A DNA stretch of 64,000 nt. Source: Nipponacmea schrenckii. Its lineage: Eukaryota > Mollusca > Gastropoda > Lottiidae. The number at the start of each line of letters is the position of its first letter. The stretch's first letter is position 1. The notes beneath the pieces are model-generated. The model was not told where the DNA came from, searched no databases, and saw only the letters and a program-made list of their open reading frames with translations. Shown one piece after another: positions 1 through 12,076 of this stretch. Both the position numbers and the translations under genes were made by a program. The stretch covers positions 33,734,602 to 33,798,601 of the forward strand of contig JAUJPP010000003.1 of the NCBI GenBank assembly GCA_030562195.1, given 5' to 3'.

Positions 1-650
1 TTGTATTGTTATGTTATTAGATACTGACAGTATCATACTGTTAGTTAGACCATTGTGAAATTCTCATCATATTTTTACACTAATCTCTACTTTCAATCAT
101 TAAAAAAATCTTTATTATAACAATACACTTATTATATTGATTGAATGTTTATATAAACTCTACATAATGCTTATAAAATATAACATCATTATTTGTATGT
201 AAGCACATTTGTTACTTAAAATACAATTTATATATGGAAAACATCAAAAAGGAAAGGAGACACATGTACATTACTGATTACAATTGCTTTTGTTTTTTTT
301 CGTCTTCATTGTAATCTTAATAGATTTATACCATGGTCACATACTGTTGATATTCATTTCAACCAATCACAGTGCTTCTTGAACAATCTGAAAGTAGTGC
401 AATATGACATCGGAAATTATTACGAATTACAAAACTGCCAATACCTGCATCTATACTCTATCAAAAATATAGTTAATATCAGTTAATACAAGGAAACCTT
501 TTTTGAAGAAGCTTGAATGTCATTTTATGCATGTTAACATTTAAATATGAGGATACTAGATGATCATAGAAATTGATTGAAAATCTACAAATATAGAAAA
601 GAAACTTTATGTATTTGAAAATTAAAAATGGCTTCTCTTATCTATTTAAG
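1..650 (+). other. Intron sequence upstream of the PPxY gene exon
   Basis: A+T-rich sequence with no supported coding exon. It ends in a 3' splice site (AG at 649-650) directly before the transmembrane exon, so it is most simply the intron that precedes it. Confidence 0.5.
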
Positions 651-2290
651 GTTTGGGAGTATTATTGGTAATTGTGGTAGGGGTTGGATGGAAATGTACT
701 CCGAGAGGTCACGAACCACTACATGCCTTATTTGGTGTAGGTGATTTTCAAAGACGAAGGGACCAAAGACGACATCGAACTCATAGAAGCAGGGATAACA
801 ATTGGTATGGAGGTATGTACTAGTGTTTTATATTTCTAAAATTGTAAAAGAGTTATCTCCCATATAAAGGGTTAAGGAAACTCATACCCTGATAGAGTGG
901 TACTTGAATAGGTTCTATCAATTTACTTCGTATACAAAACAATGCATTGAAATGAACATTCATAGCCTGGGTTCAAATAGAAACTATCCTTCGTAAGAAT
1001 GATCTTATTTGCAGAAGTAGATAACATCAGTTATTGCTTTTTAACGAAATGAAGTAGTTTAACACCAAGGGTCTACATTGATATTCTCCTGCTTGAGAAT
1101 GAACCGATTTGCAAAAGTAATTATCAACTAAACAAAATAAAGCAGTTTGTAGCACTCCATTACCCCTTTCAAGATTCTTGATTAAATTATCTCCCCTTTC
1201 TTTATAGATCATAACTATTTTATGATTCAAACTACCCGGTAGTCTTAAAATTGTATCCGAGACTTAAAATGGCCTCATTACCTCCTTGGTTGAAAACCCC
1301 TACATTACATGAAGTAAAAAGTTTGCCTTAGCATTGAAGTGTTTAAACTTGGAAATTAAGATTAAAGAAAAGTCTATATTAAATTGGATTTGAATACCTA
1401 CAATTAAAATTGATTCCACTTAATTGGAATTGCCCATCATTATGTTTGCGTAACTTCTTCTAATGCGCATATAACAGTATTGTTTTTACTTTTTCTGTAA
1501 GAAAATTAACTAAAATAAATATTAGATATGCTTATGTGTAAATTGCGAGTGTATCAAAAAAATGAATTTTCAGTTGCAAGTGTTATTATTGACTCTATTT
1601 ATATTGTATATTGTAGGTGTTTTATACCCAGAATTTCAGTACAGACGTCCACCACCTACTTACGCGGCTTCAATGCAGGATTATCAACAACAATTATATT
1701 TAGCTCAACAACAACAAGAACAGTATCTACAAAATAACCCTAGTAACAATGAAAGTTATAGTCTTCCAAGTTCCCCACCCCCCTCATATCGTTCACGTGC
1801 CAGTACTATTCATTCCGGAATTCATATAACATTCCCACCCAATCAAGAAGACTTTCCAGATTCACGCCCTCCAACTTATCGGTCACGTCGTGGATCTTCA
1901 CATCCTCGGCCCCCTATTCCTAGGGAAGAGTTTGAATCAATGGATGCCGGCCCTGCGGATGTTTCTTTTGCTGGACCAGATAATAGTGCTCAAAGAACTC
2001 TAGTAGAATCAACGCATAACATATCAAATAACAATGAATCTAGGACTGCAACAGTTCCACAGACAAACATTCCTGACAGTACTGTCACTGTCAATGGTAG
2101 AGTGATAGAACCATCAGTAGACAAAAATTCACCTAGGTCACAAAGTGAAAGTGTTGCCGTGGTTACAAGTGCATCAACTAGTGCAGGTGGAGCTAACACT
2201 GTGGCCACCAATGCTCAATCAACATTGGCTCAATCAAATACTGACTCATTAGATAATGACAATGAAAATAGAGTGGAAACTTCCCTGTAA
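651..2290 (+). CDS. C-terminal exons of a PPxY-motif single-pass membrane protein (5' end outside window)
   Basis: Two exons, 651-812 and 1617-2290, join in phase (G|GT) across a GT-AG intron; stop TAA at 2288-2290. The first exon opens inside a hydrophobic run (LGVLLVIVVGVGW) that reads as the end of a membrane segment, followed by a strongly basic juxtamembrane stretch (QRRRDQRRHRTHRSR). The second exon is low-complexity and carries three PPxY motifs: RPPPTY near 1646-1663, SPPPSY near 1771-1789 and SRPPTY near 1865-1879, then a Gln-rich patch and a Ser/Thr/Asn-rich tail. PPxY motifs are ligands for WW domains, notably NEDD4-family ubiquitin ligases, so regulated trafficking or turnover is a fair inference. 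The ectodomain would be encoded left of the window, so the family cannot be settled. LDLR-class-A adaptors or commissureless/WBP1-like proteins are possible. The reading frame is secure; the identity is not. Confidence 0.75.
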
Positions 2291-2610
2291 TGGTGCTTTC
2301 CATAATTATATCATTCATATACAAGGCCACACAATAGTATTGTCGAATTTCAGTTAGGTCTACTGAGTTAGATGGTGTTATTTATTTCTTGACAAATATT
2401 TGGGGCATTAGTGCACTGAAAAAAAGGTCAATTCATATATTTTACTAAAATAGTACTATGTATGGTTCTTATGTGGAGATAACACACAAACATAGTTAAA
2501 AATATATTATATTATACAGACTTTCTTGAAATATCAAATAGGTAAGTAATAGCTGTGAACTATATTTGTGTATGTTATTTCCATGTAAGAACCATATGGA
2601 GTATTGTGTG

Positions 2611-2905
2611 TGAAAATGGCACCTTCATTGGAAACAAGTTGGAACCAAGGTTTGAAGTAGAAAGTAAAGCCATTCTCGATTCTTTCAGTAAGTTGTTGTT
2701 AATATGTTAAGGAACACAACCAGAGCTGATAATTTGGCTCTACTTTTCAGACATGACTGAAAATGGCACCTTCATTGGAAACAAGTTTGGAACCAAGGTT
2801 TGAAGTAGAAAGTAAAGCCATTCTCGATTCTTTCAGTAAGTTGTTGTTAATATGTTAAGAAACACAACCAGAGCTGATAATTTGGCTCTACTTTTCAGAC
2901 ATGAC
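2611..2905. repeat. 147-bp tandem duplication with intron-like core
   Basis: Two nearly identical units, 2611-2757 and 2758-2905, differ by one inserted T and one substitution. Each unit contains a GTAAGT followed about 60 bases later by a pyrimidine-rich TTTTCAG, so each looks like a tiny intron, and a short AGAGC/GCTCT hairpin. Confidence 0.9.
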
Positions 2906-3311
2906 TGGTTAAAATTTGTAAAGCTGAAAAACATCTCTGTGCCTTGGATCTTCTACAAGACTTCAATAATGATTTTCAAAAGTGCCTGATTGATTTGTAT
3001 GTGCTATAAAATTGTTGTGTTTGTTATTTTGTTTTATTTAAAGTGGTTGAGAGAGTTAAAGCACCTTAATATATTCTAAAACTATTTATAAAATGTTCAC
3101 TGATGAAATGGTGTGTTTTTAGTTCAATAATCTACAATTTGAAATCAAGTTGATTTTCTTACAAATATGTAATTGTACATGAGTAGCCCTATCCAGAATT
3201 AAGTTTATTTAAATTTTTGTAAAAATTGAGGATTTGAAAACTTCATTAATAGAAATTGTTTCCAAATAAGATACAAACCATGCTTAAAGAAAGATTGCCT
3301 CTGGAAATTAA

Positions 3312-3540
3312 TGTCTCAAACTAGATCAATAAGAGTAGGCCTATATATTCATCAGTAGGACTTAACAGGTGCCATGAATAAAGATTAGAATCCCTATATA
3401 ACACGACATTTCAATAAAACTGAAAACTTATTGTCTAACACCTAAGTTTTATGGATTTATTGGACTATAAAGGGATTCTATCGTATAGTTTTTGAAACCA
3501 GCGAAGTTCACTGATGGACAAAGACTTGTATTGACCAAGG
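3312..3540. mobile_element. Partial foldback MITE of the TTAA/AGGGA family
   Basis: The two halves are inverted and match the internal part of the better-preserved copies at 18903-19241 and 20979-21300: an ATTCATCAGT core and GAATCCCTATATAA read one way, AAAGGGATTCTAT and TTCACTGATG the other. Terminal repeats and target duplications are not recognisable, so this is an old or truncated copy. Confidence 0.6.
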
Positions 3541-4665
3541 TAGATGTATTTTTTGAGCAACATGGTTCCTGTTTTCCATTACTAATAACTATTCCATTTT
3601 CCCATTAACTCTTAGCATTTGATTTTTATCAATTCTTGGCCAAAATCAACAAATTTAAAAAAAAAATTTGAAATATGTTATTAAATATGAGGGTTTGATA
3701 TTTTTATATTTTATGCATGCGCTTTAATAAGTAATTTTTGTTGACATACTAAGTTTTAGAAAGTTATTTATTATATTTTACTAAGTTCACTTTTATTTAT
3801 TTATTAACTAATTATTTAAAGCTGATTTAAATGCGCAATAATTTTAAGTTCAGAAATTTCATTTTAAACTTCATCAAATGATATTTGTATGAAATTCACT
3901 TTATGGGGAGTTTGTCAGATATAAATGGGACATAATTAACTTTATTACTCAACTTCAGCCTTCTATATCACTTTTAAGAACCAAAATCTGACATTTAGTT
4001 TGTCTGCAATTAAGGAAAAGTATACTACTAGTGGTGACAGTCTAATATTTAGGATGGTTTTGACATCCTCACATGCAAGTTGTATATTACATCAGAAGTA
4101 ATTTTGATTAGAATCTGTATATTGCATAAACTGTTTGTTTGAAGACAAACTAGTTGTCAGCTTTTTGTTCTAAAAAGTGATATACATGTAGATGACTGTA
4201 AAACACACTTATTAGAATAGTTCATTCATATTTAGTGTGCCCATAATTTTACATCAAAGAAAATAATGTTATAATCATATGAAAAGTATGTTCACAATAT
4301 TTGAAAGGTAGTAGAGTTTTATATTTGCAAAATTTGATAAAATAAGCTGCTTAGGTCAAGGTTTAATGCCTACAGGGTCATTTTTTAAAAATTGCTTTAT
4401 ATGGAGAATATGAGGCAAAAAGCATCTCTTATCTATAATTAAACAATACATATTTAGAATGGCTAAATAAAGCTGATTTTAAGCTTAAAGCTTAATGGAT
4501 ATTATGAAATCATGATCATGAATATTGTTATTTAAAATATACATGTATCATATTTAATATAAAATATAAATAATATATAATCATTCTGTATTTATACTGT
4601 AAATATGTATCATTATTCATCTCATTCTATCTTACATTTTTATAATGATAAAATACATCAAACTG

Positions 4666-4671
4666 AATAAA
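4666..4671 (+). promoter_or_regulatory. Candidate polyadenylation signal AATAAA
   Basis: Canonical hexamer followed by an A-rich and then T-rich stretch. It would give the PPxY gene a 2.4-kb 3' UTR. The earlier hexamer at 3377-3382 is an alternative, but it lies inside a foldback repeat. Confidence 0.35.
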
Positions 4672-4690
4672 AACCACTTGACAATCAATT

Positions 4691-5360
4691 TATTGTCTTT
4701 AACTGATTTACCCCACTGATTGTTTTAATAATAATAATAATGTGTATATTTATATTGAGCTAAAATCCACACAGAATGTGTGCTCATGGCGCGAACAAAA
4801 AAAAGTACTAAACAAGCTCTCCAGGAAATAATTTGAAGCTCATTTTGAAGTGCGATGAATTGAATGAAGTTTTACATCCTACTTTTCTGGACCCTATTGA
4901 CAAATGAAGATGGCAATGCATGCAGTGTGCAAGGAGAGAAATTTTTGCCAGGACAGTGACGTAAACCTATACTCTTTTTTCAATTTCAAACTGTCAAGGA
5001 ATGTTTAAAGTGCAAAGCCCTATAGCTTAAGGGCCCTTAGTTTATTGTCCTATCTAAACAACTAAACACTTTTTACATGTCACCCCCCCTTAACCTACAT
5101 CACTGACAGACATTTTGAAGTGAACCAAAGCTTCAAGGGTATATTTTACTGAAAATGTTAACAAAGAATTTAGAAACGCTTTGGTTAGGGGCTTGATAGG
5201 CATAATGCCTTTCCCTGATCCTTTTCAATGTTCATGTGAATATAATATTGTTTATACAAAAAAACGCTTTACATAGGTTGAATTATTGTGTATTTCTCAA
5301 TAATTGTATAATATGGATCAGTACCATCACTAAATTAATATAAATTATTATTTGATTAAA
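4691..5360. other. Intergenic, no feature recognised
   Basis: A+T-rich sequence with a short AAT microsatellite near 4726-4741. No open frame, RNA gene or repeat border is supported. Confidence 0.5.
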
Positions 5361-6530
5361 CATCTCACTCAGCCGAGAAGTGTTCATCAATTTAGAAAAT
5401 ATTTTAATTTAGGTGAGCTGTAGTGATCAGTACTCACTACTCAACATCACTCACTAACAGTTCACCAATTTACCATAACTAATTTCTTGGCTGAGTAGAA
5501 CTCTAAAAACATCTCACTCAGCTGAGTAGAGTTTAAAACAGTTCATCAATTTAGAAAATATTTTCATTTAGGTGAGCTGTAGTGATCAGTACTCAACATC
5601 ACTCACTAACAGTTCACCAATTTACCATAACTAATTTCTTGGCTGAGTAGAACTCTAAAAACATCTCACTCAGCTGAGTAGAGTTTAAAACAGTTCATCA
5701 ATTTAGAAAATATTTTCATTTAGGTGAGCTGTAGTGATCAGTACTCAACATCACTCACTAACAGTTCACCAATTTACCATAACTAATTTCTTGGCTGAGT
5801 AGAACTCTAAAAACATCTCACTCAGCTGAGTAGAGTTTAAAACAGTTCATCAATTTAGAAAATATTTTCATTTAGGTGAGCTGTAGTGATCAGTACTCAA
5901 CATCACTCACTAACAGTTCACCAATTTACCATAATAATTTTCTTGGCTGAGTAGAACTCTAAAAACATCTCACTCAGCTGAGTAGAGTTTAAAACAGTTC
6001 ATCAATTTAGAAAATATTTTCATTTAGGTGAGCTGTAGTGATCAGTACTCAACATCACTCGCTAACAGTTCACCAATTTACCATAACTAATTTCTTGGCT
6101 GAGTAGAACTCTAAAAACATCTCACTTAGCTGAGTAGAGTTTAAAACTGTTCTTCAATTCAGAAAATATTTTTATTTAGGTGAGCTGTAGTGATCAGTAC
6201 TCAACATCACTCACTAACAGTTCACCAATTTACCATAAATTATATCTTGACTGAGTAGAACTCTAAAAATATCTCACTAAGCTGAGTAGAGTTTAAAACA
6301 GTTCATCAATTTAGAAAATATTTTCATTTAGGTGAGCTGTTGCGATCAGTACTCAACATCACTCACTAACAATTCACCTATTTTCCATAAATTATTACTT
6401 GGCTGAGTAGAACTCTAAAAGCATCTCACTCAGCTGATTAGAGTTTAAAACTGTTCATCAATTTAGTAAATATCTTAATTTAGGTGAGCTGTAGTGATCA
6501 GTAATCAACATCACTCACTAACAGTTCACC
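5361..6530. repeat. 152-bp tandem satellite, about 7.5 copies
   Basis: The word AGGTGAGCTG recurs at 5411, 5570, 5722, 5874, 6026, 6178, 6330 and 6482. Spacing is 152 bp for every interval except the first (159). Central units are nearly identical, while outer units are more diverged. Each unit contains short palindromes (CTCAGCTGAG, AGTGATCAGTACT). Confidence 0.97.
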
Positions 6531-6772
6531 TCTGTTCCGACTTATCCTCCTTATCAATTCTGTGGCCCCAACTTTACCCCCCCCCCCCTTGAAAAAAAAA
6601 ACCGCCACTGCAACATACGTCACCATAACTAGTATATTATACAAAAGATGGTGTAAGGGAGGCAACTCTTTACAATAAATAATTATTCGAATTTACTTGT
6701 GGTGCAGTTTCTCCAGAAACGATTATTGTACACTCTTTCAACATCAACATCGGACTATGCTCGGGGGTAGTG

Positions 6773-7583
6773 CAAGGGCTCAGATACAGGGGGACACGCC
6801 CCCCCCCCCCCGTCAGAAATCCAGGAGAGGGACATGATATCATGTGTCCCCCCACAAATGGTTTGAGTAGGGTGTCTTTTGTAGGCGTAAAATAGGCAAT
6901 AGGCATTCAAGAACATCAATGTTCCGAAATGTATGCGCCTTCGTTGACAGGGGGTCAATTTGTTCGTTTTCTGCACTCAGACTTTAGAAGCGTCGTCTCG
7001 TCGTCACGAAGTCGGTCGCATATTTTCGTCAATCATGTTATGTGATCAGTTAAATTGAAGGACCGCCACAGAAAAGTTGATAGTTTGAAAGGTATTGGTC
7101 GCCCATCGCCCTGTCGGGCCTACCCCGCCCTGTAGAATACATCGGACATGGGCAAACAAGCGAATTTAATCGCACGGGCGTAAAATAATCGCTGTCGACA
7201 GAAGGGGGAACATGAGGGTATTTTTCGAGCTATTTTGAAATTAGCGGCGAATATTGTATTGTTTTTTATGTTGAATAAATATTTAAAAGATAAAAAAGCG
7301 GCGATTGGGCGAAAACATAAGATTGTGTGCACCCTATATTACCGGATCTCGAGGAGCACGAAATTTATATCGTCAATTCTTATATTCTTGGCAATATTAT
7401 TTTACAACTGGAAAATTCAGTAACATGCAAGGAGGTGCTTTTCTTTCAATAATATTCCGGAGAGCTATAAAGATACGGTGTCACAAGCTCAACTAAAACG
7501 TTCTCATGCCGACCCCTTTTGAGTAAATCCTTGGTACGCCACTGCCCCCCCCCCCCACATTGAAAAAGCGATCTGCGCCCCTG
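6773..7583. mobile_element. hAT-like non-autonomous element with poly-C tracts
   Basis: The right end reads GCGATCTGCGCCCCTG; its complement begins CAGGGGCGCAGATCGC, the typical CAGGGGCG start of hAT inverted repeats. The left end reads CAAGGGCTCAGATAC, a diverged match. The 8 bases outside each end (6765-6772 and 7584-7591) agree at 6 of 8 positions, as expected for an old 8-bp duplication. Poly-C runs lie just inside both ends. The body is more G+C-rich than its flanks and shows no recognisable transposase. Confidence 0.6.
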
Positions 7584-7591
7584 TGGTTGTG

Positions 7592-8520
7592 ACTACTGAA
7601 TCTAAGCTATTGTATTTTTAATGAGTTATCTGGCCCTCTGAATGCGTTCGGTGGTTAAATCCACCGGTCCACTCCTATGGTATTGGCAGTCAGATTGCAG
7701 GTACGGCTACTGACTAAGAACTGTTTCTTAGCAGGACAGGGTAACCCTGTATGATTTCGGATATAAATATTTATACGCTTAAAACATAAATATAGCTTTA
7801 ATCAACAAAAACAATAAATAATTAAGTAAATACACAATAACAAATATAACAGTCGATATAATTAAGGGGGTAATGCACTATAATATGTATAATGGAAGGA
7901 TTAAATAAGGGACGGTATCTATCTCACCATACCGGACAAAAATACAATAATAACATAGAATACAATAATACTAGCACTTTTCTAGACTGGCACACTCTAA
8001 TTATACAAGTCAACTTAACCATGAGCTCAATAACTGTAAGTGAAACGTTTTCTTTCTTTGAAAGTGTTCAATTTGTTTTGTGTTTAGATGTTTACACTTA
8101 TACATTATTATTTTTATGTAAGTTTTCCAAATTCAATTTGTACGATTTAAGAACACCTGACAAAATTCCAAGGGTTGAAAATGAAGCTACTTTGTCCCTG
8201 GTACAGAAAACCCCATTATAAGACTGTGAACTCAAACGGTAACGTTGTAACTTTTAACGTTTTTCTTTTTCGAAAATAACAAGAATGGTGCAAAAAAAAA
8301 AACAAGACAGACCTGCATGCACAATGGAAAAAGTATTTTGATTCCCATAAGGATAACAAATTAAATGATTCAATTCGTTGTTTGTAAATAGCACTTGAGT
8401 AACTTACATAAATCGTACACAGATGTATGTACGACGAGCACCAACGTGTATACATGACTGGGTTCTTTACATAGTAGGCCATAGGCCATTGTCATTAACA
8501 ATTTAATTCTACATAAAAGG
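7592..8520. other. Intergenic, no gene recognised
   Basis: A CG-containing patch near 7640-7740 has small stems but no tRNA cloverleaf. Open frames here are short and lack splice context or protein similarity. Confidence 0.45.
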
Positions 8521-8523
8521 CCG

Positions 8524-9600
8524 TCACTGCATGAATATTGACGAAAATGAAGGCAAGCTGTTATTTATTTCGCTCTGAGTAGAACTAACCATATTTGGAA
8601 TTGACAATCCAGAATCGGAACCGCTACTACCTCCAGCCGACCAGTCGTCTAGTGCTGTTACTCTATCAGATGATATATCACTCTCAAATCCAGAAAGCAG
8701 CGAGTCAGTGGAGAAGCTATGAGATACCGTCGTTTCAATCTCCGACAAAATATCGTCAAAAGCGTCAGCACTGAAATCTTCCTCATCCACCAAATCATTA
8801 ATGATATTCATTTCTTTAATGGATTCAACCTCGCTTCCCCTTGTGTTCCAACAGCCACTATCAAAACCTGCATATTGTGAAGTACAATACTGTTTATAAG
8901 ATTGTTGACTATATTCGTCAAATGTTGGAGAAGCATAACCAACTACAGGAAGTTCAGATTGACGATTCTGCATAACATGAGCAGCCATGTGGTTTTCGTA
9001 TTCACTGTTTCGCATCTGAACTGCAGATTTCTCATAAAGGTCGACTGTTCCATGGTAGTTAATGGTAATGGTGTCTTGGGGAGGACTAATATTACCACCC
9101 CAATTAGAACATGTAGGCATCTCTAACAAGCAAGGTGATTGGTAGTTATTAAAGTCGCTCAGAGATTCATAGATGTCGTTGCTGAGCTGTTTATTCTCTT
9201 GAGGACTACCAATTCCTGGTATATACGAATCTAAAAACTGGTCGGTGGATGGAATGTTAATGTTTTTAACTTGATATTCACTCTGCAAGCTAGCGGCATC
9301 TTGATTATCAGTTCCATTTATGATTCCAAAGAGTTCAGCATTGTCTCCAAAACATACGGAGGTGGAATTCAGCATGGCTAATGTATACATCTCTTGAACT
9401 TCGTACTGTTGTATTTGATGCTGTCGTTCAATTTTGAGCTTCTTCAATGTCTTATCTAAGCCCTTTTTCAATCGTCTTCGACGGTAAGCTTTCTGTGGAA
9501 CCGGTGTCAATCCCGATAAAGGTGATTTTAGAACGTTTTGAACTGAGTCTGTAGCAGTTTTTACGAAGCTTATCAATTTTTCTGGGCTTTCATCTTCCAT
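8524..9600 (-). CDS. Unrecognised 358-residue acidic/Ser-rich protein, possible transcription cofactor
   Basis: One uninterrupted frame from ATG at 9600 to TGA at 8524. The start is supported by a 3' splice site (AG at 9611-9612) ten bases upstream. A matching donor at 10049-10048 follows an untranslated first exon, itself about 80-110 bases below a TATA box. The N-terminal 60 residues are basic and helix-prone (AYRRRRLKKGLDKTLKKLK, then ERQHQIQQYEVQEMYTLAML), which could bind nucleic acid or form a coiled coil. The middle is low-complexity. The C-terminal third is acidic and Ser-rich (LVDEEDFSADAFDDILSEIE, DSLLSGFESDISS), as in transactivation domains. I recognise no family. A single coding exon, TATA box and CGTCA half-site would suit an inducible immediate-early gene, but that is inference. 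A possible ATTAAA signal lies at 8507-8502. Confidence 0.75.
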   Translation of the reverse strand: MEDESPEKLISFVKTATDSVQNVLKSPLSGLTPVPQKAYRRRRLKKGLDKTLKKLKIERQHQIQQYEVQEMYTLAMLNSTSVCFGDNAELFGIINGTDNQDAASLQSEYQVKNINIPSTDQFLDSYIPGIGSPQENKQLSNDIYESLSDFNNYQSPCLLEMPTCSNWGGNISPPQDTITINYHGTVDLYEKSAVQMRNSEYENHMAAHVMQNRQSELPVVGYASPTFDEYSQQSYKQYCTSQYAGFDSGCWNTRGSEVESIKEMNIINDLVDEEDFSADAFDDILSEIETTVSHSFSTDSLLSGFESDISSDRVTALDDWSAGGSSGSDSGLSIPNMVSSTQSEINNSLPSFSSIFMQ

Positions 9601-10135
9601 ATTGTTGTTTCTGAAATTGAAAAAAATGAAGTGAATCTTACATATATTAACTTACTTTTGGTGAAATATAAATATGAATTTGAAAATAGGATTTTTTTTT
9701 CAACCTTGATACCTGTACCATGTTTAATTCTTACCATATTTGATAGAAATATCGTATTATGAACTTATAATGTCAAAAATAATATGCGTTACGTAGAGGT
9801 CGTCTCATGTACGACATGAAGTGAACAAGTGAGAAAACTCAGTTTTATGACAAAATAAACTTCAGTTACGATTCAGTACACACGACTCTATACCCCTATT
9901 GGTTCACACACGCACGTGCAATTTTTTTCTTGTTTGGGTTTGAGTTTGGAAAATAGAGTTTTACACCATCTGCTCTGAATATACGACTGTTTACTAAATA
10001 TTGCACATTATTTAAAAGTTTATACACATATTAAGAGACTAAAACTCACCTTTTATTTTCCAAACAAAATGTACCTATTGTAATAATACAGTCGCGAGCA
10101 ATCAGAGGTCTTGTGGTCGAAACTAATCCTAACTG
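9601..10135 (-). other. 5' leader exon and intron of the 358-residue protein gene
   Basis: Untranslated exon from about 10130 to 10050, then a GT-AG intron 10049-9611, then ten leader bases before the ATG at 9600. The intron contains a CACGTG E-box at 9913-9918. Confidence 0.6.
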
Positions 10136-10156
10136 AACACTTGTGACGGCTCCCCC

Positions 10157-10164
10157 TATTTATA
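10157..10164 (-). promoter_or_regulatory. TATA box of the 358-residue protein gene
   Basis: TATAAATA on the minus strand, placing transcription start near 10128-10133. A CGTCA cAMP-response half-site lies between the TATA box and the predicted start (10143-10148 region), and a GACGTC core lies further upstream near 10240. Confidence 0.6.
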
Positions 10165-10169
10165 ACTAT

Positions 10170-12060
10170 CTATGATGTTAAAACATCTTCGATATTTCAG
10201 AACGCATTTCACCTGTAGAAGGTGCTAATTTCAAACCGACGTCTCGGGAAAACATTTTTCACAGTTTGGTGGCCCTCCCTATGGCTAATTTTCCAGATCT
10301 ATTAGTAAAGGTGTCTACCGATTAACTATAGGCTTAAACCTATTGTTCAGCAATTTACACACACGTGGACAAACTGATGCTTTATAATTGTTATAGACCA
10401 TGCTTTTCTAATGGCGAACAAGACTGTTTAATACTTTTAAAGTCTAAATTGACCTAAAGATTTCGGTCCCATTTGGAATATAAGTGTAGATAGTGCCATA
10501 TAATGCCAATTGTCGTGGTTTAAAACAGGTTGATCTAAATTTCAGCTACTACGTGTATCCCTTTTCAGCAATTCAATCTTTTGCATGATGCACCTAAAGC
10601 ATAATATTGCTGAAAATCTCTAGCGTTGCTTATGTCTTATAAAACAAGGTAATCTTTACACAAGTATGATAAAATATCTTGAGCAATGCGTTACATTCCA
10701 TATTCATCTTTCTAGAATGAGCTGGTATGATGTTGTTTTTCACACTGTTAATAATAAAACAATTAGTCAAGGTGTCGATAAATTAACCACTCAGTAAATG
10801 TTGTTAAGTTGGGCTATTAACACAACTTTGGACTCACCGGAAAACAAACCCAGGAGTTTACAGGTTGGACGACTTCATCAAAATATACCGACAACAAAAC
10901 AGGAAATTACCCGTTTGTAAGGCTAGAGCAAAATCTTCAAAACAAGCCGGCGCATCTAAAACGGAAACATCGCCGTGAAAATAGCAAGATATTCAAAAGC
11001 AGCCGACGCACCAGTAACCACCGTATCCGGAAAAGGGGGGATTCTAAACCTCATTGAAACAAGCTCGTCTTATCGGAGGTGCTAAGGCTCTTAATTGCAG
11101 CTTTTATTGTATGCAGTACCAGAATAATAGCTCCACTGTGGTACAGGGGAGGAGGTAGGACTGGAAATTCTTGGTAGCCACGCATTAGCCTATTCTTTAT
11201 AGTTATCTCTGTGGCTACTTAGCATTGTAGAGCTATGCAACATGGAAATATTTTATACGTTCTTATATAATAATGTTGTAAGATCGCTGGGGTTTTTCCA
11301 TTCCACTAAAACTAAGCGTTTTGCGATTGTCGATTTCACAAAGCTGCTTAAAATTTTGACCAGGCGGAAAGTGACGTCATATTTAGCATTAATTTTGTAT
11401 CAATTACAGGCATCAGACGACTTGAATAGAATAATCAACTTAGAGCAAGGAATGTTGTCTGTTATCAATGTTCAAATCACATAGGTTGTGCCAAATCGAA
11501 TCAAATATATAGCCCACTTGATTATTTGAATGATGCAAATACAACGGATGCGGTTCAACGTCTTTGACAGGAAAATCTGCAAATTGAAAAGTGTTTTGTT
11601 AGTGATGACATGCGAACATCATCCTGAAAATATTGGACGAAAGTTATAGCATCGTGTAGACTTCATAAATATGTCAGTATCTCTTTGAGGGTAATCAGCT
11701 GCTAACACGTGGTTGTCTAGCAACATAAGCCCACGTCCATAGAATCTAAAATCTAAGATATTTTAACCTTTTTGAAGTGTATCATTTAAATCGGTCAAAA
11801 AAACAAAAACAATTTATTCTTTCAACGTTTTGTATGTGGTCTATAAATCACACTTCCTTAGTCGGAACAAAATTCTGATGATGTGTTTTTAAACGTTAAA
11901 GGAAAACGGTTTTTTCACAAAGTTTTATTTTGTAAAACCACATTTAATGTAGGTGAATAAAATATGCATCAGGCTCTACCGTTATGAATAACCAATAAGG
12001 CGCCTGTATAAAGATGTAGGTTGCATATTGTATACATGTAGGAAAAGACAAAATCATGAT
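10170..12060. other. Intergenic, no gene recognised
   Basis: Probable upstream region of the 8524-9600 gene, grading into the 3' side of MELK. Slightly richer in CG near 10840-11100. I found no exon, RNA gene or clear repeat border. Confidence 0.4.
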
Positions 12061-12070
12061 ATAAGTGGTA

Positions 12071-12076
12071 TTTATT
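12071..12076 (-). promoter_or_regulatory. Candidate MELK polyadenylation signal
   Basis: AATAAA on the minus strand about 2 kb after the MELK stop. Other weaker hexamers lie closer, so the real end may differ. Confidence 0.25.

Larger units (their letters stand above)
2291..4690 (+). other. Probable 3' untranslated region of the PPxY gene
   Basis: No coding potential follows the stop at 2290. The stretch holds a 147-bp tandem duplication and a partial foldback element, and several AATAAA hexamers (3377-3382, 4666-4671). Where the transcript ends is not determinable from sequence alone. Confidence 0.4.

Noticed and set aside
7630..7760. tRNA-like segment with a GGTGG/CCACC stem
   Set aside because: The loop lacks the TTC motif, and no acceptor, D or anticodon stems could be paired.
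7892..8221. 109-codon plus-strand frame
   Set aside because: A+T-driven composition with no supporting context; it ends about 300 bp from the convergent real gene.
11242..11484. 80-codon plus-strand frame between genes
   Set aside because: No similarity, no promoter or splice signals, and a length expected by chance.
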